A stretch of DNA of 64,000 bases, taken from Notospermus geniculatus (taxonomy: Eukaryota; Nemertea; Pilidiophora; Heteronemertea; Lineidae). Shown piece after piece: positions 9,143 through 20,822 of the stretch; within the stretch, counting starts at the first letter, position 1; every line of letters starts with the position of its first letter. The notes below the pieces were generated by a model. The model searched no databases. It was given only the letters and a program-made list of their open reading frames with translations, and was not told the origin of the DNA. The stretch is taken from positions 35,083 through 99,082 of the forward strand of contig NMRB01000834.1 of assembly GCA_002633025.1 (NCBI GenBank), written 5' to 3'. A program made the position numbers and the translations under genes.

Positions 9143-9424
9143 AGGAGCCCTGATATCTGAGTGGTTATCACGTCCGCTCAGCAAGCGGCAGGTCCCGGGT
9201 TCGAATCCAGCCCGGGCCATATGGGGGATTTCATTCCCGGCTCTTCACGCCCGTCGAAATGGGACAGTGAGCCATGGTGCCTTGTACCTTGTTTCTTTGC
9301 AAGGGCAAGTAAAAGACCCCATCCAAGTGAGGACCATGAGTAGCTTGAGATGGCCTCTTCCATACTCACCAGGGCCAAGAATGCTATGGCTTCCGCCCTG
9401 ATGGAAAAATCAAATACAAATAAT
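9143..9424 (+). mobile_element. tRNA-derived SINE, family 2, near full length
   Basis: The head is GAGCCCTGATATCTGAGTGG (A-box region), then the B box GGGTTCGAATCC at 9197-9208. The body has GCAAGGGCAAGTAAAAGACC and the tail ends AAATCAAATACAAATAA. Relatives are at 4172, 12856, 40806 and 57853. Confidence 0.85.
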
Positions 9425-9499
9425 GTCCACTTTCACCACCACCCGTTAGGCCTACTCGTCAGAAAGATCAGAAGGTGCTCAAAAACATCAATTAGCCTA

Positions 9500-9970
9500 A
9501 TGCCCGGTTGTTCAGCCTTGGCTTAAGCCAGAGTTGGGTCGATCCCGACATAAGCGTGGCTTAAGCCAGACTTATATTTCACAGCGCGTTGCGCAGGTTA
9601 GGCTTCAAAGACAAGCCAAGCTTAAGCCTTTCTTATAATAAACCTGGCAGTGGGGTGGTTATAAGCACGACTTACAATGGTAGGCCTATTCACTGTATGC
9701 CCCGACTTTGTAGATGGCAGAAGCATTGGTTCAGCTCACGTAAGTCACACCTGAGCAACCGGGCAGACATCATCGAGCAAATTGTATAGGAAAGCATTGG
9801 GAAGGAGGGTAATAAGCCAAGCTTCGGTAATCCCAAGTTTAATTCAGGTTGTGCAATGAACTCGGAATTGATTAAGCTGTTCTTATGACCAGACATAAGC
9901 GCGACTTACGTGAACTCGAGTTTGAGGAATAAGCTAGGCTCAGGTTAGCCAGACCTGAACAACCGGGCAT
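9500..9970. mobile_element. Foldback MITE with GCCCGGTTGTTCAG ends
   Basis: ATGCCCGGTTGTTCAG at 9500 and CTGAACAACCGGGCAT at 9955-9970 are exact inverses. GGCTTAAGCC and ACATAAGCG words recur inside in both orientations. Confidence 0.85.
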
Positions 9971-11830
9971 GAGGCTTTCAATTTTGGATGTGATATGTTT
10001 TAGAGAAAAGGGACAATTTTCTTAATACTGACAGCCCATCAAGGGTTAATGCACTGATATTTGATAGTGCACATTCCTGTACATGTTTGAGAAAGAAGCC
10101 AATAATTACTTTTCCCATTACAATGCCAGAGTTAAATAGATGTACCATGAGATAATAAACCCTTCCAACATAGTTAATAATCTTAGTAATAAGTGCTATT
10201 TCTTGCCGCTATTGACTTTAGCGACTGCGCGACAATACACTAACAATGGACGCTCTCAACACGGCAGCGCACTGCGTGTCTTCATTATGATTGGTTGTGG
10301 TAATATCGTCGCCGTCGTCCTTGCAAAAATCTCGCAGAATGTGAATCATGTAATTATCGGTGTCATGTGATTGTGTTGTGATAAGTTTACAATTTTACGC
10401 CCGTCAGGGTTGCCCGTGGCTTTCCATTTCGCCGAGGTATTATTTTGAAAATCCATTTACCGTCGAGAATTTTTTTAGCGTGATAGGCACGTTTTTGGAG
10501 AAAAACGCTAAATGGTGGATCACGGAGAGATTCGCAACTTGCGCCTGTTGTGGTTGATAAACCGTTATTAAAAAAAACAATTAGATTACGAGTAACGTCC
10601 TAAATAGATGTCTGTCATACGTTGTTTGGTTTCAGAGCGGAGCATAAAAAATGGCACCTCTTTTTCAATTTTGGCCTGTTTTACTTTAGTATATGCTTAT
10701 CTATTTCAGAACAATTCGATTACGTCATGTTGTTTTTTAAACCCCGAAGGCTCATCGCTGTTCTCCCGTCTTGAGAAACTCAATTAAGACACCAGATTTT
10801 TTCTAGCGAGACTTTGTCATATGATTTTTCAGCGGGCATTCTTTACGAAATTTTAAATGCCATTTTGTTCCAATGGGCGTTGATTTGTCGGGTAAAAAAT
10901 GACAGTCGTGCAAGGTGATGAAGAAGGTTATACACATTCTTTAAGAAACAAAACCGTCACTTGTTAAGATGTGTTGCGAACATTTCCGTCGGAGGATAAT
11001 GAGGGAATGAACTGCGTAAAAAACGTCGTATTTTTAAGACATTCCACTGACAATTAGGCTAATTGTGCGAAGGGTTTTTCACCAATTTTTCTAAAAAATT
11101 AATGATTTGTTTGACACGTTTTTGTCAATTAAGAAAAAGTGAAGCGTTGCGTGTTTGTTGAATAAATTTATAAAACTTTATGAAGTCACTCCTTAACTTT
11201 AGGATATGCGTGTCATCAGCTGGGATGACGCGAGTTTTTTTCCCTTTTACGTACTATTCAGCAGCATCATGAGCTGAACAAATTTGTCACTCATTCCTCC
11301 ACCTGATCAATTAGGCCAGGTATTCTTAGACAAAATTGAAGACTACACACTCCCTAAGTAAAAATATAGCCCAGACACTCTCCAAGTTGTTCGTAATTTG
11401 TAATCAGCATGCAATTTTCAATTAGTCTCACACGACCAAAAACACAAAAACAATAGTGAAACCCTGAATAGAGTTGATAATGAACGTCATTTATTTGTAT
11501 TGACCTGCTCAAGACTGACACACAATAATTACAAGGTGTGGGAAGGTGGCAGTGTCATTTTACGGCGTCCATTGTCATATCGGCGAAAGTGGGCATCACA
11601 AGTGCGACCGGAGGTGGTCATGTGACCTCAGCATCGATCAGTTTCAATAATCAAGGTATATTCTTTGATCAAAGAACCTTAATTAAAATCTTTACGTCAA
11701 GGTTCCTAATCTTTTGTTTGATAATTAGAGGGTAACAGGTGCCAATCTCGTACCCAGAGTTCAACATTGCCACTCTGGAAATGCCTAGATCGGTACTACG
11801 TTTGTACAGTGCAAATAAAAAGAAAAAAAA
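9971..11830. other. Long stretch without recognised gene or repeat
   Basis: It is AT-rich and unique-looking. I searched it for splice-bounded coding segments and for repeat termini and could support none. Confidence 0.45.
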
Positions 11831-11831
11831 G

Positions 11832-12058
11832 GTTAAAGTTTGGGTTTATAGTCTGATCAACTACGGTAAAGGTTCTCATCCGACTTCACACTTTAACCCC
11901 AGTCTATCCTGAGCTGCTCATTCAGCGCTACAATCTAGCATTTCCGACCGGTACCCATTTATACATCTGGGTGGAGAGAGGCCAGTGAGGCAAAGAGACT
12001 TGCCCAAAGTCTCACGCCCAGTGGGATTCGAACCCGGGACCCTCTGACCGCTAGTCGC
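11832..12058 (-). mobile_element. tRNA-derived SINE, family 1, 5' truncated
   Basis: On the minus strand it carries the B box GGTTCGAATCCC (12027-12038), GTATAAATGGGTACCGG in the body and the tail AACCCAAACTTTAACC. The A-box end is missing where the next element begins. Confidence 0.85.
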
Positions 12059-12069
12059 TATCAATTCGC

Positions 12070-12297
12070 TTTAAAAAGGTCTCTATAACTCCAGTCAACA
12101 GCCAATTTAAGCCAGTTGCTAAGGTGATATGACCAAAAGGCACTATGGCAGAGGATCTGGGGAGTAATAAAATCTAAAAAAATCTTTTTTAGTTTTTTAG
12201 GGGCACAGCGCCCACAGGGATTAAGAAAGGGCACAGTGGCGCCCCGTTTTAGCGGCACGGCACAGCGCCACTCTAAAATGGCCTAGATATAACCCTG
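12070..12297. mobile_element. MITE of the TAGATATAAC family, one end missing
   Basis: The right end is GGCCTAGATATAACC. The inner words CAATTTAAGCCAGTT and AGCGGCACGGC match the fuller copies at 51766-52108 and 60928-61269. Confidence 0.7.
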
Positions 12298-12539
12298 TGA
12301 TGGTGGCGACCTCTTGAGATTGAACAGGTGCAGGTCTCACCGATGACTGACCAAGGTTTTACGCTCGGCTTATTTTAAATGAAAACTGCCAACTCCAGAC
12401 GTCAACTTTGGATCTGATCTTCTCCTTTATCAAAGAATTTACGTCCATTGTTTGACGAAGGAAAACAAAGCCTGGAAAGTGTTGGTGTTGAGGGGTAAAA
12501 CCTGCCATCACCAGAGTGACAGTATTGACAGAGGCAGAG

Positions 12540-12975
12540 AGCAGGATTCTGATGTGAAATCCTACCGTGATTCCATATCGTACGGTAAGCTTTAACACAT
12601 GTCGGCGACGAGGACCAGTGCAAGGCTCGTCTTCAGTGATTTCTCCAGCAAAATGAAAAAAAATGAATCGAAACCTGAGCACCAAATGGCATTACGAGTA
12701 CTCGCTCTACAGACAACATTGGGTCTGAGGAGCCGTACGAGTACTAGCTCTATAGACAACATTGGACTGAGGAGCCTTACGAGTACTAGCTCTACAGGCA
12801 ACATGGCCTGAGGAGACTTACGAGTACTAGCTCTATAGACAACGTTGGGCCTGAGGAGCCTGATAGCCTGGTGGTTATCAAGTCCACAGTTTAGCAAACG
12901 CCAAGTCCCAGGTTCGAATCCAGCCTTGGCCGTATGGGATTTCATTCCCGGCTCTTCAGTCCGTCACATGGGACA
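12540..12975. repeat. Locally duplicated block with minisatellite, copy 1
   Basis: It starts GATTCTGATGTGAAATCCTA and runs through GGTAAGCTTTAACACATGTC into a minisatellite of 42-43 bp units (12690-12855: ACGAGTACTAGCTCT, then CAACATTGGG). The array is interrupted by a SINE. The same block restarts at 12976. Confidence 0.8.
12856..12972 (+). mobile_element. SINE family 2, 3' truncated, inside the minisatellite
   Basis: It begins GAGCCTGATAGCCTGGTGG and has the B box AGGTTCGAATCC at 12910-12921. It breaks off after GTCACATGGGACA. Confidence 0.75.
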
Positions 12976-13590
12976 GGATTCTGATGTGAAATCCTATCGT
13001 GATTCCATACCGTGATTCCATATCGTACGGTAAGCTTTAACACATGTCGGCGACGAGGACCGGTGGAGGCAAGGCTCGTCTTCAGTGAATTGGCCAGTGA
13101 AATGAAAAAAAATGAATCGAAACCTGAGCACCAAATGGCATTACGAGTACTAACTCTATAGACAACATTGGGTCTGAGGAGACTTATAAGTACTAGCTCT
13201 ATAGACAACATTGGGGCTGGAACCTTACGAGTACTAGCTCTACAGGCAGCATTGGGCCTGAGGAGCCTTACGAGTACTAACTCTACAGACAACATTGGGT
13301 CTGAGGAGACTTATAAGTACTGGCTCAGTCTATAGACAACATTGGGGCTGGAGCCTTACGAGTACTAGCTCTACAGGCAACATTGGGCCTGAGGAGCCTT
13401 ACGAGTACTAGCTCTACAGGCAACATTGGGCCTGAGGAGCCTTACGAGTACTAGCTCTATAGACAACATTGGGACTGGAGCCTTATGAGTACTAGCTCTA
13501 CAGGCAACATTGGGACTGGAGCCTTATGAGTACTAGCTGTACAAGAACATTGGGACTGGAGCCTTACGAGTACTAGCTCTACAGGCGACA
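12976..13590. repeat. Duplicated block copy 2 with 43-bp minisatellite running into a gap
   Basis: It has the same start as copy 1 and then about ten units of 42-43 bp (TTACGAGTACTAGCTCTACA plus a GGCAACATTGGG core) from 13139. The array stops at an N run, so its true length is unknown. Confidence 0.85.
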
Positions 13591-13637
13591 NNNNNNNNNN
13601 NNNNNNNNNNNNNNNNNNNNNNNNNNNNNNNNNNNNN
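13591..13637. other. Assembly gap (47 N)
   Basis: The N run sits between the minisatellite and a (CGT)n start of a large repeat, both hard to assemble. Confidence 1.
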
Positions 13638-14493
13638 CGTCGTCGTTAACAGGGGTGGCACGTTTCTAAACCGCTTGGGTTACAAACTTGAAATTTGGTG
13701 TACAGGTACCCTATGGTAAAAACTATCTCTGGACCGAAACTTAGCGCTGCTACTTGTACACTCTGGCCTGTAGGGGGCGCTTTGTGAAAACCTTCTTTCG
13801 GCCGTATCTCCTGAACGCGGTTAGCTAGAACCACGAAACTTTTATGGTGGGTTCCTCTGATGAGACTTCATCACATAAATCCCGGGTTTTTGATTTGACC
13901 TACTTTTCAAGGTCACAGAGGTCAAAGTTCAAAATTCACTGTTTGGTGGCACATTTCATTGTTATTTGACATACAGTGTTGTGATTTGGTGTGAAGATAT
14001 ATCTAGGTACCCTGCACGAATACACCAAATTTCAACCCGATCGGACTTCAAATATGGCCGCCAGGAAGCCATCTTGAAAAATGGACTTTGACCCACATTT
14101 TATAAATAGGAGTAGGTAGGATGTTTTAACGTTGTCAAAATATGTATCTAGGTACCATATAAATATATGGTAAATTTCAGTCAGATTCGACATCAAATAT
14201 GGCCGCCGCGGAGCCATCTTGTAAAATGGACTTCGACCCACACCTCATAAATAGTGGGAGCTAGGATGCTTTAACCGTGCCTAAATATGTGTCTTGGTAC
14301 CGTCTACTTATATGCCAAATTTCGGTTCCATTGGACTTCAACATGGCTGCCAGGCGGCCATCTTGAAAAATTGACTTTGGCCATATCTCATCGGTAGTAA
14401 ATGTTACGATGTTTCTGCACTAATCCTTCACCATTCAGTGTATCACCAGGCTACTCACACTTCATACTCTGTCACAGAGGTGAGCACAATGGC
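13638..14493 (+). repeat. Large repeat with 145-bp units, copy 1
   Basis: It starts CGTCGTCGTTAAC. Matching words around GGCCGCCAGG lie at 13767, 14058, 14203 and 14347 (intervals 291, 145, 144). It also has AGGTCA-type direct repeats at 13910-13931. The 3' end has GTGAGCACAATGGCC, a short hairpin and CATTTCATT, as in the copy at 42589. Similar repeats occur at 15826, 19766 and 42589. Confidence 0.75.
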
Positions 14494-14504
14494 CCTGGCC
14501 ATTT

Positions 14505-14862
14505 CATTATGGTAGTGGGTACATGAATCTGTCAACTTGATGCTTTGAATTCCATTTCTGAGGGTAACAGAGCTATTTTCAGCACAATTAGTTTTCCATG
14601 TGGAAATGTACGTTAGCCTATTCAAATGTAGACACAGATGACCCTGCGCTCTCATCGTTCGTGGGGTTCTCATTAATTCAGTCCTTTTGTTTCATAAGAT
14701 GATAGTGTGAATTTCACAAAATTTGCACTAAACATGCAGAAGGGTCTCTCCTATCATATGGAAGAGTCAGAATGCAAATCTGTTGAGGTTTAAAGGGATA
14801 CTGTCCAGATTTATAAATTGTTAAACTTGTAAGTTGAACCTTTGTGTTTGATTCCTTTATGA
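14505..14862. mobile_element. MITE of the CATAAAGG family, left end missing
   Basis: The sequence from GTACATGAATCTGTCAAC to TTTGATTCCTTTATG matches the right two thirds of 7916-8405. Confidence 0.75.
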
Positions 14863-15825
14863 TAGAATGGAATGTCAGTGATTTCTCCGGCACCTAGTAG
14901 CGACATGTCGCCCTTAATTGAGAGTTGTATGAAAATGCATAGGGCTGACCAATTTGGGATAGAGGTTTGGTGTCCTGAATAGAGAGGTATCCTACTATCA
15001 GAGGTCTCCACTAATGGCGGGTCTGATGTAATGAGGGCGTATTGGGATGGTGAGATCAAACAGTTAAGAGATGATTTTCATCACAAACTTTGATCTAATG
15101 TTGTGACTTTGAGTTTCCCGTTCTACCTGCAGAAATAATGAGATGACATGCGGATTTTGAAACCCAAAGCGATTGGTGATATTTCGTACGAAGAGAAAAG
15201 AAATCAACACCCCTGATGTAAATTACACCTGAAGATGACAAAACAGTATAATGTCTTTTATAAGAATGTTTGTCATTCTTTATTCGAGATTGAAATCTTT
15301 GGACAAAACAGTGAAATGATTCGATGAAAGAAAGCGTGCTAAGAATTCGACGGAAACGTAAAGAATTGATTATTTTGCCGACGGTACAAAGCACAGAAGT
15401 TTCATTTTGCTGGAAGCAGCCGATCTTTCTTCCTCAAAGCAGTCAGCATGAAATGCATCGCCCGGCAAACGGTGGCAAAAAACAGGCGAGTTTCTCCATG
15501 ATCGGATCGGAGCTTTGATGGCAACAATATCGGTGGTGTTTGCGTAGAGGTTGTCTTTACACATTGTTGCCTAAAATCAACAGGAACGCCGGACTCACTC
15601 GACTGTAAGTTCGGATTTGTTGAAACAATGACTAATGAGCTCATTGCATTTTCGTCATTTGAACAATTCAATCGACGCGGCTTTGGGCGATATCGTCTTA
15701 AAAGTGAAAATAGCGCTTTGTTGTTTGAATGTGTGCCCAGTCATCTGGCGCAATCATTTCTTTGACTTTGCCAATGATTTATGAAATATTGGCTTTTGGG
15801 GGATGATGACTGTAATATGCTAATT
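14863..15825. other. No recognised gene
   Basis: I see unique-looking DNA with short open frames only, on both strands around 15324-15671. None has splice support or family motifs. Confidence 0.4.
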
Positions 15826-16415
15826 ATGCCCCCGCTCAACGAAGTTGAGATGGGGGCATTTTGTTCTTAGTGGGTTTCCGTCGTCCGATGCCGCTTCCCC
15901 CTCCGGCGCATCCGCCACCGCCGCACTATATTCCGGACTATAACTCAAGAACCAGTTGCCCGATTTATCTCATATTTGCGTGGTGTAATAGGTGGATTGG
16001 GGGAGGTTCCCTATCGATTTTGGTTGCGACCCGATATTCAATATGGCTGCCAGGAAGACTCTTGGTTTTAGCATTCTAGACCATAACTGAAGAACAGGTC
16101 TCCCGATTTATCTCATATTTGTATGGTGTAATGGGGTGGATCGCAGGAGGTTCCCTATTGATTTTGGTTGTGACCCGATATCCAATATGGCTGCCAGAAA
16201 GACATCTTGGTTTTAGCACTCCGGACCATAACTGAAGAACAGGTCTCCCGATTTATCTCATATTTGTATGGTGTAATGGGGTGGATCGCGGGAGGTTCCC
16301 TGTTGATTTGGTTGTGACCCGATATCCAATATGGCTGCCAGAAAGACATCTTGGTTTTAGCTTGCCGGACCGCAACTCAAGAACGGGTTGCCCGATTTAT
16401 TTTTATTACTGGGGT
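15826..16415 (+). repeat. Large repeat with 144-bp units, copy 2
   Basis: It opens with a hairpin (GCCCCCGCTCAACG, then a complementary CGTTGAGATGGGGGC-like arm). AATATGGCTGCCAG recurs at 16040, 16184 and 16328, exactly 144 bp apart, each preceded by TTTTGGTTG(T/C)GACCCGATAT. Confidence 0.75.
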
Positions 16416-16545
16416 GTCACAGCCACAGAGCACCGTGTTTTGAAATGTAACAGCAGGTCATGTGATGGCCTTTAACCAATCAAGTGCCATTATCTACAAA
16501 GTTACCTTTGAACTCTGTCAAACAAGCAAATATAAGGTTGGCTCC

Positions 16546-16824
16546 TTAAAGCCCCACAGTATTGAATTTTAGTGGATTTTCAAAGTGTTGGGAGAATGCT
16601 GGTCGAGGTCTCATAGTATCGTGAAGGTCCCCAAAATGCCTGCCTGATGCGTATTTCCGAGAATCAAGGCCTAGTTTTCAGCACACAATGAAAAAATCTG
16701 CAGGGAGGGCTCTAATGTATTCAGATAGAGCGCAGTACATTTTACACGTCGTGACGTCGTGCACTGACGTCAAGAATCGCGGCGATGATTTGCGTTTTTC
16801 AGATTCATTACAGTGGGGCTTTAA
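16546..16824. mobile_element. TTAA-flanked MITE with GCCCCACAGTATTGAAT ends
   Basis: TTAA sits at both edges (16546-16549 and 16821-16824), with inverted ends AAGCCCCACAGTATTGAAT and ATTACAGTGGGGCTT. A second copy is at 46846-47116. Confidence 0.85.
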
Positions 16825-17152
16825 GTCACGGTGGGTTAAGGAATGATTTTATCTTAATGATAATTACATCACTTGCTGCACTCTTCTCAAAAGTGTTCTC
16901 AAATCATATTTCTCATAATCGCGTCTATCGTCAGATGAATATTAAACAATTCTTAAGTAGATGCCATAAAAACATGTCTACTTTAGCGTGAAGCACAATC
17001 GCCGTGGATGAGACGGTACATTATTGTTCAATATGTAAATGAGATGCTGGAAGATGGATTCACAAGTACTTCAAAAGTTTGTATGTTTTAAAGGGAGACT
17101 CCACTCATTGTAAACTTTTGAATTTTTATCAATCCATGGAGACTATTGCCAT

Positions 17153-17550
17153 CATTTTGGTTCCCGAAGCCACTGCTAGGGCTAGAAGGCTTCGGCTCTG
17201 GCTGCCATTTTCGCGACAAAACTTTGTCGCGGATCTCAGTGCGCATGCGCGGATACCGTTATGTTGACATCCCAGGTTATTTTTAGAATGGAATGCCGGT
17301 AACCACGTGGGTGCTAATGTGATTGAACACGCCGAATCATGCGAAATGACAACACCGATGAAGTTTCTGTTGATGAGAAAGTTGGTATGTGTTGCAGATC
17401 TGTAAAAAAAAGTCAAAATAATCGCCGTTTTGTAGACCGGGGGAGAATGAAATTTTACCAGAAAATGGACCGTTACAGTGACGTCAGCAACAAAATGGCA
17501 GCCAGAGCCGAAGCCTTCTAGCCCTAGCGGTGGCTTCGGGAACCAAAATG
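17153..17550. mobile_element. Foldback MITE with long arms
   Basis: An inverted repeat of about 65 bp runs from CATTTTGGTTCCCGAAGCC to the AAAATGGCAGCCAGAGCCG side. TGCGCATGCGCG at 17240-17251 matches the NRF-1 consensus. Confidence 0.85.
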
Positions 17551-17628
17551 TATTGCCATGAGTTGTGATGTCACGAACGTCAATAGGCTAACGACATTTA
17601 TTGTAGTGAGTGAGCTAATACTAGCTGT

Positions 17629-17998
17629 GGTTACACTACATAAATCCCCGTGCTTACCCCGGGGATTTTGCAGTTACACCTATAAATCGCCGAGTCTAAA
17701 TAGACCCGTGTCTGAAATCCCCGTGCTTATTAGCCCCATTGAGCTCGAAGGGGCTATGCCGGGGCAATTTTAGACATGGGTATTTTATGTAGTGAACCGC
17801 GAAATCCCCATGTCTACCTGTAGTTCCGAGCACCCCGACAGATGGCGATGCAAATTGATGAGTCAATGCGCATGCGTATAGGCTATTTCACGACTCCAGT
17901 AGCCACTTGATATTATAGAGCATTGTCAACATGCAGTGTCCCATCACCAGGTTACGGAATTTATTACCAATCGCATTTTAAGTATTAAGGTGTAACCA
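17629..17998. mobile_element. MITE with GGTTACACTACAT ends
   Basis: GGTTACAC at the left and GGTGTAACC at the right, with inner ATCCCCGTG and CGGGGATTT words in both orientations. It is related to the element at 18785-20694. Confidence 0.6.
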
Positions 17999-18972
17999 CT
18001 CGCCATGTCAACGCCGTTTTTTTTCTGGTTTGGAAATAAACTGTGTCTAAAGCACAGGGATATGTCTTTAGAAGTTATGTTAGCTAAATCAGAAAATAAG
18101 CTGAGAATCCAGTTTTAAATGAGCCAAAAAAGTGTTCTTTAATGATACGATGACTTCGGACCATATTCTGTATGGTGTAAGTATGCAACATGAGTCAAGA
18201 TGTACTCAAAGTTTGCATGAAACGATCTCACATGCTTCATTTGTACCTTGATCTCAATTTCAAGCCTGAAGTACAATATTCGTCCACCAATTTGCTGAAT
18301 ATGATCTAGTTTTTAAAAAAACATGGTACTTTCTGGTTTTGGTTTGATAAAAATGCACTTTGACATGAATCCAATGATTTCGAGCCTTGTTATGCAACTA
18401 AAGGTGCGCTTCCATTACAGAAAAAGCCGGTATTTGTCCGGGATTATTCTGCTTCCATTACAAGATGTCCGTGTTTAATAAGTCCGGTTCTAAATAAGTC
18501 CGGATCTATTAAGCTGGATAGCATAGCCGAGTATACTCCGAATCAAATTGGATTTGGATCAAGACCGGTGTTTTCTCTAGTGGAATGGCAATAAGTCCGG
18601 GTCTGTTTGTATTATGTTTGGCTACAGGTGGCTTAAGATCGCTTGCAACATTGCGCATGCTCAAAAGTACCAGAACAATATACGCGGTTCACTCCACGTA
18701 TCGCCATCTGTAGCCGAACCTACTGACCTCAAATCCAGTAGTGGAAGCGCAAGCGGTGGAATGTCCGGTCTTATATATAGCTACGGTTACACTTGTTCAA
18801 AATACCCGTGTTTTTCCAGACTCGTGTCAAACCCATGTGTACGGAAACCCCGGCGAGAGGTCACACAACTACATTGTAGTTAAGTAGCCCAGCGACAGTT
18901 GCGCTGCATGCACTGACTCTTCGGTCATTTCTGTATTGGCACACATTGTTGGAGGCACGAAAACGAGGTCAC

Positions 18973-19679
18973 TTAAAGTGAATCGAAACCGAAAAAATTT
19001 GATTTAGAAATAGAATTTGAAACGGGACGAATTTTCGCTGTGGCGGGAAAAAATGTAAACAAACTTCTCCAGAATGTCAACAAAGAAAATATTCGTGCAT
19101 TCTGATTGGCTGATGGTGTGTTTACAAAGTTTCAGTAATGGCGGCCAGATCGGAGCAGTGAGATCGCGATTTACCACATTCGGTTGGCAAAATCTGCGCT
19201 ATTTACGTGGAGAAAACGTAAACAGATGCTTGGACTAGAACAGACGATGCACTTGCGAAGTGGATGTACTGTTTTTGCATGGCCGAGGCCTGAATTGGTG
19301 ACGAACTGGAGCCACATTCGTCGATTCGAGTGCCGACTTCTGAAGTTAGCACCCCACTATGAGCAGCGAGCATGACTGACGAGGATCAAATCGCTGCTAA
19401 AACTCACCTCCATGTCCTCTGCCACGTCTCAAAAGCATAAAAATGCACTTATCCACAAAAAACACCGCGCCTTCAGCATGTACAGCTGCAACACATTGCA
19501 TACCGGGCCGGGCATACCATGTACACTTGACACTTGACACACGTGGATCGGCGAGTGATAGTAAACACTGGGAATCACGTGACCCGTGACGTAGGGTGGA
19601 GGCGCGTCTTTCGATTGTTTACAAACACAAGCCGAATGTAAACAAAAATCCGCTTTCGATTCACTTTAATGGCTGCGCC
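18973..19679. mobile_element. Long TTAA-flanked MITE (707 bp), three short relatives elsewhere
   Basis: TTAAAGTGAATCGAAA at the left and TTTCGATTCACTTTAA at the right. Relatives of about 190 bp at 38422, 45779 and 49394 keep the ends and lack the middle. The middle has an open frame at 19184-19375 (starting MAKSALFTWRKRKQMLGLEQ) that I cannot assign. Confidence 0.75.
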
Positions 19680-19765
19680 ATCTGTAGCCGTGCGAAGAAC
19701 TAACGAAGACACGGGGATTTCGAAAAGCATGGTGAACTTGCCGTGTTCCAAAAACCCGTGTTTTT

Positions 19766-19843
19766 AGCCCGCTTGGCCCATAGGCCAAAAGGGCTTATGC
19801 TGTGCTTGGCGGCTTTAGTGGTGGTCTGTCGTGCGTGCGTTAG

Positions 19844-19875
<32 letters not shown>

Positions 19876-20630
19876 TGTGTCCGTAAACTTTTCCCTTGTC
19901 AGATGGATAGCGCCTTGAGTTTTTGACGGATCATTTTCATATTGCATATGGGTGTGTATGACCACAAAATCTAGGTCAAGTTCGATTTTGGGTGCGATGT
20001 GATTCCTACTTTGGCCAGTAGGGGGCGTTTTGTGAAAAAATTCAAAGGCCTGTATTTTGCGAATGGCTTGAGCTATCACGATGAAACTTTGTACGCATGT
20101 ACCTCTAGTTTGTGGTTATACTTGCACACTAAGTTTCGGTGCAATCTGATTCTCCACTTTGCCACTAGGGGGCCAAAATGAAAATATCACATTTTTTCCT
20201 TGTCAGATGGATAGCGCCTTCAGTTTTTGAAGGATCATTTTCATATTGCATAAAGGTGTGTATGACCAAAAAATCTAGGTCAAGTTCGATTTTGGGTGCG
20301 ATGCGATTCCTATTTTGGTAGGTAGGGGGCGTTTTGTGAAAAACTTAAAAGGGCTATATTTTGATAATCGTTTGAGCTATTGTATTGAACCTTTGTATGT
20401 ATTTACCTCTAGGTTGTAGTGACTTCCTGACGAAGTATTGGTGAAATCTAATTCTTGACTTTGCCGCCAGGAGGCCAAAACCAAACTCACAAAATCTGCT
20501 ACGCTTTGGTCACACTAGATATTGTCAAAGATGGCTTGTATGGGATTCTGATATGGTTTGTGCTTTCCACCACTGTGCTAAAAAAGCCAAGCGGGCACAG
20601 TGCCTTTGGCACTATTTTTCAGACACGGGT
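19766..20630 (+). repeat. Large repeat with ~145-bp units, copy 3
   Basis: It starts with a hairpin around AGCCCGCTTGGCCCATAGG and ends AAGCCAAGCGGGCACAG, complementary to its start. It has a (GTGC)n tract at 19829-19880. Matching words such as CCAGTAGGGGGCG lie at 20015, 20162, 20319 and 20464. Confidence 0.75.
19829..19880. repeat. (GTGC)n microsatellite
   Basis: It is a run of GTGC units inside the large repeat, broken once by a TTA. Confidence 0.95.
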
Positions 20631-20701
20631 TTCTTGAAGCCCGGCATTCATAGGTGTGACCGCCAAAACCCCGGGGATTTTATGTGGTGTAACCTTGGCT
20701 A

Positions 20702-20822
20702 ATAGGGAGGTTTCGCAAGCGCCCGGTAAGGCCATACGACAACGTTTATCTATTGTTTGGATACCTACACAATAGATAAACGTTGTCGTAGGGCCTAACC
20801 GGCCGCTTGCGAAACCACCCTA
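20702..20822. mobile_element. 120-bp hairpin MITE, copy 1
   Basis: It is almost wholly palindromic: ATAGGGAGGTTTCGCAAGC at one edge, its inverse at the other, and a centre around ATAGATAAACGTTGTCG. Copies are at 37871-38002 and 45346-45476. Confidence 0.85.

Larger units (their letters stand above)
18785..20694. mobile_element. Second-level MITE (GGTTACAC family) with insertions
   Basis: The left end GGTTACACTTGTTC and right end TATGTGGTGTAACC lie inside the outer element. CCCGTGTTTTT and AACACGGG-type words mark the arms. It encloses a TTAA MITE and a large 145-bp-unit repeat. Confidence 0.65.

Noticed and set aside
12599-13295. Long repetitive open frames (repeated VELVLVRLLRPN on the reverse strand)
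   Set aside because: They are translations of the 43-bp minisatellite; the unit length makes the frame shift along the array.
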